Source: Pseudorhodoplanes sp.
GTDB taxonomy: Bacteria; Pseudomonadota; Alphaproteobacteria; Rhizobiales; Xanthobacteraceae
Direction of reading: 5' to 3'
NCBI GenBank assembly: GCA_019187085.1
Contig: JABARS010000021.1
Span: 1-64,000, forward strand
DNA length: 64,000 nt
Shown: piece by piece, positions 32,865 to 42,611 of the stretch
Layout of the letters: each line of letters opens with the position of its first letter
Position numbering within the stretch: position 1 is the stretch's first letter
Notes under the pieces: generated by a model
The model's database searches: none
What the model was told of the DNA's origin: nothing
Seen by the model: the letters and a program-made list of their open reading frames with translations, nothing else
Program-made: the position numbers and the translations under genes

Positions 32865-34136
32865 GTGCCGCGCAAGAGCCACTTGTTTACCAGCGAATCC
32901 GTGTCCGAGGGACATCCGGACAAGGTGAGCGACCAGATTTCCGACGCCATCCTCGACGCCTTCATTGAGAACGATGTCAAACTCGGCATTGCCGACGAAA
33001 GCCTCGTCAACACGCGGCTCGGCTGCGAGACGCTGACGACCACCAACAAGATCGTCATCGCCGGCGAAGGCCGGGGCCAAGCTCCGTTCTTCAAGAATTA
33101 CGGCTCGAAGGCCGTGGTGAACCGCGAGCTGATCACCGAGATCGCGCGCGAGGTCGTCAAGGATATCGGCTACGACCAGGACGGCTTCTCCTATCACGGC
33201 GCCGACGTCGAGGTGCTGCTGCACGGCCAGTCGCCCGACATCGCCATGGGCGTCGATGCCAAGAAGAAGGGCGCGGAGCAGGAAGGGGCCGGCGACCAGG
33301 GCATGATGTTCGGCTTCGCCTGCACCGAGAGCGAGGTCTATGAGAAGAACTCGTTCATGCCGGCGCCGATCTATTTCGCGCACAAGATCCTGAAAGTGCT
33401 GTCCGACCAGCGCCGCTCCAAGAAGCTGTTCGACCTGCAGCCCGATTCCAAGAGCCAGGTCACGGTCAAATATGTCGACGGCAAGCCGGTCGGCTGCACC
33501 AAGGTCGTGGTTTCGACGCAGCACAACGCGACGAGCCGCAACGGCAAGAAATACACCCCCTCGATGGTGAAGGACCTGATCGGCGACGCGGTTGCCTCCG
33601 CCCTGCCGAAGGGCTGGATGCCGGCCCGGGAGTCCGACTTCCTCGTCAACCCGACCGGCAATTTCGTGGTCGGCGGCCCGGACGGTGATTGCGGCCTGAC
33701 CGGACGCAAGATCATCGTCGACACCTACGGCGGCTATGCCCCGCACGGCGGCGGTGCCTTCTCGGGCAAGGACCCGACCAAGGTCGACCGCTCGGCCGCC
33801 TATGCCGCGCGCTATCTGGCCAAGAACGTGGTCGCCTCCGGCGTCGCCGAACGCTGCACGATCCAGGTGGCCTATGCCATCGGCGTCGCCGACCCGATGT
33901 CGCTTCTGGTCGACACGCACGGCACCGGCAAGGTCGACGAAGCCAGGCTCGAGAAGATTCTGGCCGAGCTTTTCCCGCTGCGGCCGACCAATATCCGCCG
34001 CACGCTCAAGCTCAACCGGCCGATCTATCGCCGCACCGCGGCTTACGGCCATTTCGGCCGTGCGCCGGAAAAGGACGGCGGCTTCTCCTGGGAAAAGACC
34101 GACCTCGCCGACCAGATCCGCCGCGCCTTCAAATAA
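32865..34136 (+). CDS. metK: S-adenosylmethionine synthetase
   Basis: MetK makes SAM from methionine and ATP. The 423-residue protein includes GHPDKVSDQ near residue 20, the ATP-binding hexapeptide GAGDQG near residue 143 and [19 protein letters not shown] near residue 297. Length is longer than the usual 384, typical of this order because of an extended loop near residue 133 and elsewhere. The start is a GTG with GGGAG upstream. It follows the XRE gene by 129 bases. Confidence 0.97.
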   Translation: MPRKSHLFTSESVSEGHPDKVSDQISDAILDAFIENDVKLGIADESLVNTRLGCETLTTTNKIVIAGEGRGQAPFFKNYGSKAVVNRELITEIAREVVKDIGYDQDGFSYHGADVEVLLHGQSPDIAMGVDAKKKGAEQEGAGDQGMMFGFACTESEVYEKNSFMPAPIYFAHKILKVLSDQRRSKKLFDLQPDSKSQVTVKYVDGKPVGCTKVVVSTQHNATSRNGKKYTPSMVKDLIGDAVASALPKGWMPARESDFLVNPTGNFVVGGPDGDCGLTGRKIIVDTYGGYAPHGGGAFSGKDPTKVDRSAAYAARYLAKNVVASGVAERCTIQVAYAIGVADPMSLLVDTHGTGKVDEARLEKILAELFPLRPTNIRRTLKLNRPIYRRTAAYGHFGRAPEKDGGFSWEKTDLADQIRRAFK

Positions 34137-34180
34137 CGGGCGCCGTCATACGCCCCCGTCGACAGGGGTTGAGTTTTGCA

Positions 34181-34207
34181 GACGGCCGCATCATGGATGC
34201 GGCCGTC
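34181..34207 (+). promoter_or_regulatory. Hairpin whose loop is the probable trmB start codon
   Basis: GACGGCCGCATC (34181-34192) and GATGCGGCCGTC (34196-34207) are perfect complements separated only by ATG (34193-34195). The stem is therefore 12 base pairs with a three-base loop, and its loop is the best candidate start codon of trmB. Confidence 0.7.
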
Positions 34208-34975
34208 ATGCATTCAGGGTCTCACAAATCAGGGTCTTATAAAGACGACGGGCTTGAAGGCGGCGGGTTTGCCGCCGGCGACCGCGCCTTCTTCGGTCGC
34301 CGCAAGGGCAAGCGCTTGCGCACCCATCAGGCGCACCTGCTGGAAACGCTGCTGCCGCAGCTCGCCGTGAACCTCGCCTCGCCCGCGCCTGCCGACCTCA
34401 CGACATTGTTCGCGCCGGGCGCGCAGGAGGTACGGCTCGAAATCGGTTTCGGGGGCGGCGAGCATCTGATCGCGGAAGCGCAGCGCCATCCGCAGGTCGG
34501 CTATATCGGCGTCGAGCCGTTCGTGAACGGCATGGCGAAGGCGCTCGCGGCGATCGAGAAGCACGAAATGACGAATATCCGCCTGCATCAGGGCGACGCC
34601 GCCGAGGTGCTCGCCTGGCTGCCCGACGACGCGCTCGCGCGCATCGACCTGATCTATCCCGATCCCTGGCCGAAGCGGCGGCACTGGAAGCGCCGGTTCG
34701 TGCAGGACCGCATGGTGAGCGCGCTGGCACGGGTGCTGCGGCCGGGCGGCGTCTTCCGCTTTGCCAGCGACATTGCCGACTATGCGGCCTGGACGCTGAT
34801 CCGTTTCCTGCGTTCGCCGTCCTTCGAATGGACGGCGGAAAAAGCCGCCGACTGGCAGGCGCCATGGTCGGGATTTGACAGCACGCGCTACGAGGCGAAG
34901 GCCAAGCGCGAGGGGCGCGCGCCCTGTTACCTGACATTCCGCCGCCGCCCGCCGGCCAAGGTCGGCGTGCGCTAA
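34193..34975 (+). CDS. trmB: tRNA (guanine-N7-)-methyltransferase
   Basis: TrmB makes m7G46 in tRNA using SAM. The 260-residue protein has the SAM-binding motif [11 protein letters not shown] near residue 82, the TrmB motif [15 protein letters not shown] near residue 155 and a C-terminal methyltransferase part ending in FRRRPP. The start at 34193 is an ATG in the loop of a strong hairpin; a second ATG at 34208 lies right after the hairpin and would be better exposed. The first ~25 residues are poorly conserved, so either start is possible. Confidence 0.93.
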   Translation: MDAAVMHSGSHKSGSYKDDGLEGGGFAAGDRAFFGRRKGKRLRTHQAHLLETLLPQLAVNLASPAPADLTTLFAPGAQEVRLEIGFGGGEHLIAEAQRHPQVGYIGVEPFVNGMAKALAAIEKHEMTNIRLHQGDAAEVLAWLPDDALARIDLIYPDPWPKRRHWKRRFVQDRMVSALARVLRPGGVFRFASDIADYAAWTLIRFLRSPSFEWTAEKAADWQAPWSGFDSTRYEAKAKREGRAPCYLTFRRRPPAKVGVR

Positions 34976-35073
34976 AGCGTTTTCGAGCGAAGTGGGGACC
35001 GGCTCGCGTGAAGAAAACGCGTCAAAGCAAAAAGTTGGAACCCCTGTTTTGATTCCATCAAAGCAGGAAAGAC
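34973..35073. repeat. Dispersed palindromic element after trmB
   Basis: GCGTTTTC (34977-34984) pairs with GAAAACGC (35013-35020), and a second hairpin follows (CCTGTTTTGAT with ATCAAAGCAGG, 35043-35067). The sequence matches a repeat family I remember as common in intergenic regions of Bradyrhizobium-type genomes. It lies between the convergent trmB and DUF2336 genes and may terminate one of them. Confidence 0.6.
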
Positions 35074-35074
35074 T

Positions 35075-36184
35075 CTAGCCGGCCGGCGACACGCCTTCGG
35101 CGGCGCGGCCGTGCCCCGCCTGCCAGAAGCGCACGACGCGTTGCGCGGTCGCAGGCGACAGCCGCTCGAAGTTCGCCTGTGCCTCGTCGAGCGTCGCGCT
35201 CGATTTGCCGCGCGTGCCCGGCCGCACGAGAATGAGCGCGCGCGCGGTCGACCAGGAAAATCCGTTCGCCTTACACAGGATGAGGATCGGGTCCGGACGC
35301 TCGCCGTACATGAGCTTGTCGACGACCTCGAGCGGCACCGCGCAAAGCTTCGCAAGCGCGACGGCCGTATGCTCGTAGCGACCCTTGCCGGCATGCTCGA
35401 TAAGACAGGCCTGGTCGAGCGTGCCGGCCGCGACCAGCCGGTCGATATCGGCCAGCGCCGCGGAAAAATCCCGGTCGGCGGGCATGCCCGCGCCGACCTC
35501 GCTCGACACCTTGGTCAGGACCCGCCGGATCTCGGCCTGCGTTTCCGGTCTGGCCGCCGCCAGCAGGCGACGCTGGACGACCTCGGTCGCCCGCAGGACC
35601 AGTTCGCGGAACAGATAGGCCGGAATATCGGCGCGCTGCGCCACGCTTTCGGCCAGCGCCGAATCCCGCTCCGCCCGCTTGACCAGCCGCGCATAGCCGG
35701 TGTCGGAAAGCCGCGCGCCGGGATTTTCGGCCATCTTGCGCACGACCTCCTGGTCGCCGCGCGAGACGAGAATGTCGGTGATGCTTTCGGTCAGGCTTTC
35801 GCGCGCCGAGATCGCATAAAGGTGCGACTGCCCCTTCGAGCGCGCGATTGAGAGGATGTCGGCATCCGCAAGCCGCGGCGATTTCGCCAGGATAGGCCCG
35901 GCGATCATGATGTCGTCGTCTTCCGCGAGGCGCCGGATGATTTCGGTCGGCGCATTGGCGATCGGAGCCAGCCGCCGCGACAATTCCGCGCGCGCCTTGG
36001 CCTCGATTTCCTCGATCAGACGCCCGAAGACGTCGTCGAACAGGCGGATATGGTCTTCGTTGAAACGCGGAGCGCTTTGCAGAAACAGCGTCGTGATCTG
36101 CCGCAGGACGTCGCCGTGCTTTTCCGGAGAACCGTGCTGAAGGACCTCTTCAAGTTCCGGTATCAGGGAGGCGACAGGGGGCAT
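35075..36184 (-). CDS. DUF2336 domain-containing protein
   Basis: A 369-residue, largely alpha-helical protein without signal peptide or membrane segment. The pattern of helical repeats with SxxLTESITDILVSRG, YARLVKRAERDSALAESVA and FRELVLRATEVVQRRLL is that of the DUF2336 family, in which the repeats resemble HEAT-like scaffolds; the function is unknown. The start at 36184 (MPPVASL) was chosen over a TTG at 36226. It is convergent with trmB and divergent from the rimP promoter region. Confidence 0.8.
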   Translation of the reverse strand: MPPVASLIPELEEVLQHGSPEKHGDVLRQITTLFLQSAPRFNEDHIRLFDDVFGRLIEEIEAKARAELSRRLAPIANAPTEIIRRLAEDDDIMIAGPILAKSPRLADADILSIARSKGQSHLYAISARESLTESITDILVSRGDQEVVRKMAENPGARLSDTGYARLVKRAERDSALAESVAQRADIPAYLFRELVLRATEVVQRRLLAAARPETQAEIRRVLTKVSSEVGAGMPADRDFSAALADIDRLVAAGTLDQACLIEHAGKGRYEHTAVALAKLCAVPLEVVDKLMYGERPDPILILCKANGFSWSTARALILVRPGTRGKSSATLDEAQANFERLSPATAQRVVRFWQAGHGRAAEGVSPAG

Positions 36185-36279
36185 TGGCGGGACGCAAAAC
36201 ACGGACAATGGCAGGGGTTCCCGCAAATCTAGAGAGGGAGTGTGAACGAAGCGTTAGCCATGCCGGCCGGGCCGCGGCC

Positions 36280-36307
36280 TTGCGAAGGGCCGAAAATGCG
36301 CTATATT
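36280..36307 (+). promoter_or_regulatory. Probable promoter of the rimP-nusA-infB operon
   Basis: TTGCGA (36280-36285) and TATATT (36302-36307) are separated by 16 bases. The position, about 160 bases before rimP and just upstream of a terminator-like hairpin, fits an attenuated leader. Confidence 0.6.
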
Positions 36308-36355
36308 CGGCGCGTCCGCTAATGGACATCTCATAAATCCAAGCTGGGTTTGTTG

Positions 36356-36387
36356 AGAGTGGGCCCCGCCCGGGACCCGCTCTTTTT
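36356..36387 (+). terminator. Terminator-like hairpin in the rimP leader (possible attenuator)
   Basis: The stem AGAGTGGG with CCCGCTCT (eight pairs, one G-T; loop of 12 bases, 36356-36383) is followed directly by TTTTTG. It lies 80 bases upstream of rimP, after the promoter, so most transcripts could be stopped here unless antiterminated. This is a classical attenuator layout. Confidence 0.6.
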
Positions 36388-36467
36388 GTTATCTGAATGC
36401 GGCTTTCGTGACGCCATAGCCGCACCGGGCATACGGACGTCCAGTCAGACCCATTCCGATCAGGCCC

Positions 36468-37163
36468 ATGACGACGACTGCCAAAGCCAATGCCGCCGCC
36501 GAGCCGCGACTGATCGTCGAGCCCGGGCTGGCCGCGCGCGTGGCCGCCATAGCCGAGCCGGTCCTGCACGACCTCGCTTTCCGGCTGGTCCGCGTGCGGG
36601 TCACGGGCGCCCAGGGCTGCACGGTGCAGATCATGGCCGAGCGCCTCGACGGCACCATGAGCATCGAGGATTGCGAGGCGGTGTCGCGCGCACTTTCGCC
36701 AGTGCTCGACGTTGCCGACCCGATCGAGGGCGCCTACCGGCTCGAGATTTCGTCCCCCGGCCTCGACCGTCCGCTGGTGCGGCGCTCGGATTTCGAACGG
36801 CACGCCGGCCATCTCGTGAAGATCGAGATGAACGTCGCCATCGAGGGCCGCAAGCGCTTCCGCGGCGCCATTCTGGGCGTCGAGGGCGACGCGGCGCGCA
36901 TTCGCCGCGACGATGCCCGTGCCGGCGAGGAGACCGACGTGCTGCTTCCGATCGAGGACATGCTGGAAGCCAGGCTCGTGCTCACCGACGCGCTCGTGGC
37001 CGAATCCCTGCGGCGCGGCAAGGCCGCCGGGCGCGAAGCGCAGGAACAGCACGAACCGGCACGTGCGCGCCCCACCCGCAACGGCGGCAGAGCCGCCCGA
37101 CCCGACCATTTCCGGCCCGCGAAAGGCAAGAAGCCCCGCGCGGCCCATTATGAAGGAGACTGA
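36468..37163 (+). CDS. rimP: Ribosome maturation factor RimP
   Basis: RimP assists 30S maturation. The 231-residue protein has the family N-terminal domain ([40 protein letters not shown]) and the SH3-like C-terminal domain with [18 protein letters not shown] near residue 95; the last 50 residues are a basic, poorly conserved extension typical of this order. It stands three bases before nusA, which has its own GAAGGAG site. Confidence 0.95.
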   Translation: MTTTAKANAAAEPRLIVEPGLAARVAAIAEPVLHDLAFRLVRVRVTGAQGCTVQIMAERLDGTMSIEDCEAVSRALSPVLDVADPIEGAYRLEISSPGLDRPLVRRSDFERHAGHLVKIEMNVAIEGRKRFRGAILGVEGDAARIRRDDARAGEETDVLLPIEDMLEARLVLTDALVAESLRRGKAAGREAQEQHEPARARPTRNGGRAARPDHFRPAKGKKPRAAHYEGD

Positions 37164-37166
37164 CCG

Positions 37167-38774
37167 ATGGCTGTCAGCGCCAACCGGCTCGAACTGTTGC
37201 AGATCGCCGACGCAGTCGCGCGTGAAAAGTCGATCGACCGCAGCATCGTGATCACCGCCATGGAGGATGCGATCGCGAAAGCCGCCCGCTCCCGCTACGG
37301 CGCGGAAACCGACGTGCATGCCGAGATCAATCCCAAGACCGGCGAACTGCGCCTGGCGCGGCATCTGCTGGTCGTCGAGACCGTCGAAAACCCGTCGAGC
37401 CAGATCAGCCTAGACGACGCCCGCGTGCGCAACCCCGCCGCACAGATCGGCGACACCATCGCCGACGCCCTGCCGCCGCTCGAATATGGCCGCATCGCCG
37501 CCCAGTCCGCCAAGCAGGTGATCGTGCAGAAGGTGCGCGAAGCCGAGCGCGACCGGCAGTACCAAGAATACAAGGACCGCATCGGCGACATCGTCAACGG
37601 CATCGTCAAGCGGGTCGAATACGGCAACGTCGTCGTCGATCTCGGCCGCGGCGAAGCCATCGTGCGGCGCGACGAGATGCTGCCGCGCGAGACGCTGCGC
37701 ACCGGCGACCGCATCCGCGCCTATATCTATGACGTGCGCCGCGAGCCGCGCGGCCCGCAGATTTTCCTGTCACGCACGCATCCGCAATTCATGGCGAAGC
37801 TGTTCGCCCAGGAAGTTCCGGAAATCTACGACGGCATCGTCGAGGTGAAGGCGGTCGCGCGCGATCCGGGATCGCGCGCCAAGATCGCGGTGGTGTCGAA
37901 CGATTCCTCGGTCGACCCGGTCGGCGCCTGCGTCGGCATGCGCGGCTCGCGCGTGCAGGCGGTGGTCAACGAGCTGCAGGGCGAGAAGATCGACATCATT
38001 CCGTGGTCGCCCGACATCGCCACCTTCGTCGTCAATGCGCTGGCGCCGGCCGAAGTCGCCAAGGTGGTGCTCGACGAGGACCGCGAGCGCATCGAGGTGG
38101 TGGTTCCCGACGCCCAGCTTTCGCTGGCCATCGGCCGCCGCGGACAGAACGTGCGCCTGGCGTCGCAGCTCACCGGCTGGGATATCGACATCCTGACCGA
38201 ACAGGAGGAATCGGAGCGCCGCCAGACCGAGTTCCAGAACCGCACCAAGATCTTCATCGAGGCGCTCGATGTCGACGAGGTCGTCGCGCAGCTTCTGGCT
38301 TCGGAAGGCTTCACCTCGGTCGAGGAACTGGCGCTGATCAATCCCAAGGAAATCACCTCGATCGAAGGCTTCGACGAGGAGACCGCCGAGGAATTGCAGA
38401 ACCGCGCGCGCGATCATCTGGCGCGGATCGAGGCGGAATACGACGCCAGGCGCCGCGAACTGGGCGTCGCCGACGCGCTGAAAGACGTGCCCGGCGTCAG
38501 CACGCCGATGATGGTCAAATTCGGCGAGAACGACATCAAGACGGTCGAGGATCTGGCCGGCGCGGCCACCGACGACCTCGTCGGCTGGACCGAACGCAAG
38601 GACGGCGAATCCACCCGCCATCCCGGCATTCTCGACGGCTTCGAGCTGTCGCGCGAGGACGCCGAGGCCATCATCATGCAGGCGCGCGTGAAGGCCGGCT
38701 GGATCAGCGAGGCCGATCTCGCGCCGGCCGTCGTAGAAGAGACGGCCGACGAGCCGGCCGAAGCGCAGGCCTGA
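37167..38774 (+). CDS. nusA: Transcription elongation/termination factor NusA
   Basis: NusA modulates pausing, termination and antitermination. The 535-residue protein begins with the NusA N-terminal domain, then S1 (about residues 137-200), KH1 and KH2 (about residues 205-345, with [27 protein letters not shown] and [17 protein letters not shown]), and C-terminal helix-hairpin-helix repeats near residues 365-520 typical of alphaproteobacteria. The start has GAAGGAG. It is followed by ylxR at 17 bases. Confidence 0.97.
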   Translation: MAVSANRLELLQIADAVAREKSIDRSIVITAMEDAIAKAARSRYGAETDVHAEINPKTGELRLARHLLVVETVENPSSQISLDDARVRNPAAQIGDTIADALPPLEYGRIAAQSAKQVIVQKVREAERDRQYQEYKDRIGDIVNGIVKRVEYGNVVVDLGRGEAIVRRDEMLPRETLRTGDRIRAYIYDVRREPRGPQIFLSRTHPQFMAKLFAQEVPEIYDGIVEVKAVARDPGSRAKIAVVSNDSSVDPVGACVGMRGSRVQAVVNELQGEKIDIIPWSPDIATFVVNALAPAEVAKVVLDEDRERIEVVVPDAQLSLAIGRRGQNVRLASQLTGWDIDILTEQEESERRQTEFQNRTKIFIEALDVDEVVAQLLASEGFTSVEELALINPKEITSIEGFDEETAEELQNRARDHLARIEAEYDARRRELGVADALKDVPGVSTPMMVKFGENDIKTVEDLAGAATDDLVGWTERKDGESTRHPGILDGFELSREDAEAIIMQARVKAGWISEADLAPAVVEETADEPAEAQA

Positions 38775-38791
38775 ACCGGAGCACCCCGACG

Positions 38792-39469
38792 ATGCTGGTG
38801 CATGCCGTTCCCGACGACAGCGATGCCGGTCCGAAAAAGGCCGGACGGGAACGGCTGTGCGCGCTCACCCGCGAGGTCAGGCCGGTCGCCGAGATGATCC
38901 GCTTTGTGGTCGGCCCCGACGGCAGCGTCGTGGCGGACCTCAAATGCAATCTTCCCGGCCGCGGACTGTGGCTGACCGGCACAAGTCAGGCGCTGGCCGA
39001 GGCGATCAAGCGCCGGGTCTTCGCCCGCGGGTTCGGGCAGGACGTCCGGGTACCGGCCGATTTTCCCGACCGCGTCGAGACCCTACTCGAAGCGTCGGCC
39101 CTCGACGCGCTGGCGATCGCCCGCAAGGCGGGCGCCGTCGCCTGCGGATTCATGAAGGTGGAAACCGCCCTGGCCGACGATCCGGTCATCGCGGTCATCC
39201 ATGCCGGCGGCGCCGGCGCCGACGGAATCCGCAAGCTCGATGCGACCATCCGTCGTCATGGCGCTCCCGACCGGGCCGAAATCGCGGTCATTTGCGATTT
39301 CGACGGCAGCCAAATCGATTTGGCATTGGGCCGGCCAAATGTGGTACATGCTGCCCTGCTCGCCGGTCCGGCAGGGAACACTTTCATCGCCCGATATCTG
39401 CGCTTGAAACGTTTTCGGACCGGCGGACAGGACAATCCGGACGCCGGCCAAACACAGCGCAAAGCCTGA
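38792..39469 (+). CDS. YlxR/DUF448 RNA-binding protein
   Basis: A 225-residue protein with an N-terminal YlxR (DUF448) domain: [22 protein letters not shown] near residue 23 and [12 protein letters not shown] near residue 51. A second region resembling ribosomal protein L7Ae (residues about 98-190, with [18 protein letters not shown]) follows, as is usual in alphaproteobacteria. Both suggest RNA or nucleic-acid binding in the nusA-infB operon. The start is an ATG with GGAG ten bases upstream. Confidence 0.92.
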   Translation: MLVHAVPDDSDAGPKKAGRERLCALTREVRPVAEMIRFVVGPDGSVVADLKCNLPGRGLWLTGTSQALAEAIKRRVFARGFGQDVRVPADFPDRVETLLEASALDALAIARKAGAVACGFMKVETALADDPVIAVIHAGGAGADGIRKLDATIRRHGAPDRAEIAVICDFDGSQIDLALGRPNVVHAALLAGPAGNTFIARYLRLKRFRTGGQDNPDAGQTQRKA

Positions 39470-39483
39470 GGACTGACAGCGGA

Positions 39484-42057
39484 ATGAGCGACACGAAGAA
39501 TCCCGGCGACAAGAAATTGGGCGTAGGCAGCAAGACGCTGACGCTCAAGCGTGGCGTCGAGCAGGGGACCGTCCGCCAGAGCTTCAGCCACGGCCGAAGC
39601 AAGCAGGTCGTCGTCGAGAAGGTGAAGCGCCGCGTCATCGGCGCACCCGCCGAAGCCAAGCCCGAGACGGCCGCTCCCGAGACGCCGGCCAAGCCCGCGC
39701 CCGCCAGGAGTGCCGCAGGCAGGGCCGCGGCTGCGAAGGCCGCGCCGGCCGAGGCCGCGCCCAAGCCGTCCGGCGTCGTGCTGCGCACGCTGACCGAGGA
39801 AGAGCGCGTCGCGCGCGCGCATGCGCTCGCCGATGCGCGCGTCCGCGAGGCCGAGGAACGCAAGCTCGCCGAAGAGGAAGCCCTGCGCCGCGCCAGCCGC
39901 GAGGTCCATGAAAAGGCCGACCGCGAAGCCGCCGAATTGCGCAAGCGCGAGGAAGACGAGCGTCATCGGCGCGAGGAAGAAGCCAAGCGCAAGGCCGAGC
40001 AGGAAGCCAAGAAGCGCTTCGGCGAGGACGTGACCGCCCGCGTCGGCGCGGCGCGTCCGGCCCTCGAAGCCGAGGAAGAAGAAGCCCCGCGCAGCGCCCG
40101 TCGCGGTGCCGGCGCTGCCCCCCGTCCGGCGGTTACGCCGCGTCCCGCCCGCGGCGGCGCGCAGAAGCAGCGTACCCGCCTCACCCTCGTCACCGCGCTG
40201 ACTGCCGACGAAGAACGCGAGCGATCGGTCGCTTCCTTCCGCCGCCGGACGCAGCGCCTCAAGGGTCACGCCTCCGACGAGCCGAAGGAAAAACTTGTGC
40301 GTGAAGTCATCGTTCCGGAAACGATCACGATCCAGGAACTCGCGAACCGCATGTCGGAGCGCGGCGTGGACGTCATTCGCATGCTGATGAAGCAGGGCCA
40401 TATGGCGACCATCAACGACGTGATCGACGCCGATACCGCGCAGCTGATCGCCGAGGAACTCGGCCATAGCGTCAAGCGCGTCGCCGAATCGGACGTCGAG
40501 GAAGGCCTGTTCGACACCGCCGACGATCCCGCTTCGCTCGTTGCGCGCGCCCCCGTCGTCACCATCATGGGTCACGTCGACCACGGCAAGACGTCGCTGC
40601 TCGATGCCATTCGCCAGACCGAGGTGGCGGCCGGCGAGGCCGGCGGCATCACCCAGCATATCGGCGCCTATCAGGTGACGTCGCCCTCGCACGGCAAGGT
40701 CACGTTCATCGACACCCCGGGCCACGCCGCCTTCACCGCGATGCGCGCGCGCGGCGCGCGGGTCACCGACATCGTCGTGCTGGTGGTGGCCGCCGACGAC
40801 GGCGTGATGCCGCAGACGATCGAAGCCATCCATCATGCCAAGGCGGCGAAGGTTCCGATCATCGTCGCCATCAACAAGATCGACAAGCCGGACGCCAAGC
40901 CCGAACGCGTGCGCACCGAGCTGCTCCAGCACGAAATCCAGGTGGAATCGCTCGGCGGCGACGTGCTCGACGTCGAGGTGTCCGCGATCAAGAAGATCAA
41001 TCTCGACAAGCTGCTCGAAACCATCGGCCTGCAGGCGGAAATCCTCGACCTCAAGGCCAATCCGAGCCGTCCGGCCGAGGGCACGGTCATTGAGGCCAAG
41101 CTCGACCGCGGTCGCGGACCAGTGGCCACCGTGCTCGTCCAGCGCGGCACGCTGCAGGTCGGCGACATCGTCGTCGCCGGCACCGAGTGGGGACGCGTGC
41201 GCGCGCTCGTCAACGACACCGGCCAGACCGTGCAGAGCGCCGGGCCCTCGATCCCGGTCGAGGTCCTGGGCTTCAACGGCACGCCCGACGCCGGCGACCG
41301 CCTCGCGGTCGTGCAGACCGAGGCACGCGCCCGCGAAGTGACCGACTATCGCTCGCGCCAGCGCCGCGACAAGCTGGCCGCGCGCGCGACCGGCATGCGC
41401 GGCTCGCTCGAACAGATGATGGCCCAGGTCAAGACGGCAGGGCGCAAGGAATTCCCGCTCATCGTCAAGGGCGACGTGCAGGGCTCGATCGAAGCCATCC
41501 AGGGCGCGCTCGACAAGCTGTCCACCGACGAGGTGGCCGCCCGCATCATCCATTCCGGCGCCGGCGGCATCACCGAATCCGACGTCACGCTCGCCGAATC
41601 TTCGGGCGCGGCGATCATCGGCTTCAACGTGCGCGCCCACAAGGAGGCGCGCGAGGCCGCGGAGCAGGCCGGCATCGAAATCCGCTACTACAACATCATC
41701 TACAATCTCGTCGACGACGTGAAAGCCGCCATGTCGGGCCTGCTCACGCCCGAACGGCGCGAAACCATGCTGGGCAACGCGCAGATCCTCGAGGTCTTCA
41801 ACGTGTCCAAGGTCGGCAAGGTCGCCGGCTGCCGCGTCACCGACGGCACCGTGGAGCGCGGCGCGAATGTGCGCCTGATCCGCGACAACGTCGTGGTGCA
41901 CGAAGGCAAGCTGTCGCAACTGAAGCGCTTCAAGGACGACGCCAAGGAAGTCACCGCCGGCCAGGAATGCGGCATGGCGTTCGAGAACTACCAGGACATG
42001 CGCGTCGGCGACGTCATCGAGTGCTATCGGGTGGAGCAGGTCCAGCGCAGCCTCTGA
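39484..42057 (+). CDS. infB: Translation initiation factor IF-2
   Basis: IF-2 is the GTPase that brings initiator tRNA to the ribosome. The 857-residue protein has a long charged, alanine/glutamate-rich N-terminal part (residues 1-270), then GTP-binding motifs [12 protein letters not shown] near residue 362, [16 protein letters not shown] near residue 408 and [11 protein letters not shown] near residue 462. The C-terminal half has the IF-2 C1 and C2 domains. The low-complexity N-terminus is typical for the order. It follows ylxR by 14 bases. Confidence 0.97.
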   Translation: MSDTKNPGDKKLGVGSKTLTLKRGVEQGTVRQSFSHGRSKQVVVEKVKRRVIGAPAEAKPETAAPETPAKPAPARSAAGRAAAAKAAPAEAAPKPSGVVLRTLTEEERVARAHALADARVREAEERKLAEEEALRRASREVHEKADREAAELRKREEDERHRREEEAKRKAEQEAKKRFGEDVTARVGAARPALEAEEEEAPRSARRGAGAAPRPAVTPRPARGGAQKQRTRLTLVTALTADEERERSVASFRRRTQRLKGHASDEPKEKLVREVIVPETITIQELANRMSERGVDVIRMLMKQGHMATINDVIDADTAQLIAEELGHSVKRVAESDVEEGLFDTADDPASLVARAPVVTIMGHVDHGKTSLLDAIRQTEVAAGEAGGITQHIGAYQVTSPSHGKVTFIDTPGHAAFTAMRARGARVTDIVVLVVAADDGVMPQTIEAIHHAKAAKVPIIVAINKIDKPDAKPERVRTELLQHEIQVESLGGDVLDVEVSAIKKINLDKLLETIGLQAEILDLKANPSRPAEGTVIEAKLDRGRGPVATVLVQRGTLQVGDIVVAGTEWGRVRALVNDTGQTVQSAGPSIPVEVLGFNGTPDAGDRLAVVQTEARAREVTDYRSRQRRDKLAARATGMRGSLEQMMAQVKTAGRKEFPLIVKGDVQGSIEAIQGALDKLSTDEVAARIIHSGAGGITESDVTLAESSGAAIIGFNVRAHKEAREAAEQAGIEIRYYNIIYNLVDDVKAAMSGLLTPERRETMLGNAQILEVFNVSKVGKVAGCRVTDGTVERGANVRLIRDNVVVHEGKLSQLKRFKDDAKEVTAGQECGMAFENYQDMRVGDVIECYRVEQVQRSL

Positions 42058-42087
42058 GTCCAAGTCTCGGGGCTTCGACTGTCGTCT

Positions 42088-42118
42088 GTCGTCGCCGGGG
42101 TTGCCCCGGCGATCCATC
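42088..42118. repeat. REP-type palindrome between infB and rbfA
   Basis: TCGCCGGGG (42092-42100) pairs exactly with CCCCGGCGA (42104-42112), a nine-base-pair stem with a three-base loop followed by TCCATCC. It belongs with the CCGG-type REP palindromes at 49646-49675 and 53832-53854, all of which end in ATCCA. Confidence 0.7.
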
Positions 42119-42200
42119 CGCAAAGAAGCAAGTCTTGCGAAGCTTATGAATGCGCGGGTCAAATCTCCATTGCCCGCGCACGAGCATATTTGAGATCGTC

Positions 42201-42611
42201 ATGCGACACAGGAAGCAAAGAAACGATACCGGTCCCGCCGCGGCATCGCAGCGCCAGTTGCGCGTCGGCGAACTGATCCGCCACGCCGTCTCCGACATGC
42301 TGACGCGCGGCGAGGTGCACGATCCCGTGCTTGAAGGCCATCTCGTCACCGTACCGGAAGTGCGCATGACCGCGGACCTGCGGCTCGCCACGATCTATGT
42401 GATGCCGCTCGGCGGCAAGGACGAGAACGAGGTCATCGAGGCGCTCAATCGAAACAAGCGCTTCCTGCGCGGAGAAATCGCGCACCGCGTTAACCTGAAA
42501 TTCGCACCTGAAATCCGCTTCCGGACCGACGAGCGATTCGACGAGGCGGAACGGATCGAGAAATTATTGAGAACACCCGCGGTCCGGCGCGATCTGAAGG
42601 GCGATGAATGA
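42201..42611 (+). CDS. rbfA: 30S ribosome-binding factor RbfA
   Basis: RbfA is a KH-fold 30S assembly factor. The 136-residue protein begins [34 protein letters not shown] and has the family pattern [21 protein letters not shown] and [23 protein letters not shown]. The ATG at 42201 is chosen over the upstream open frame because of family length; its Shine-Dalgarno is weak. Its stop overlaps the truB start (ATGA). Confidence 0.95.
   Translation: MRHRKQRNDTGPAAASQRQLRVGELIRHAVSDMLTRGEVHDPVLEGHLVTVPEVRMTADLRLATIYVMPLGGKDENEVIEALNRNKRFLRGEIAHRVNLKFAPEIRFRTDERFDEAERIEKLLRTPAVRRDLKGDE

Noticed and set aside
39256-42162. A 968-residue antisense frame over infB
   Set aside because: Codon bias of the high-GC infB frame produces the open antisense frame; infB motifs are intact on the plus strand.
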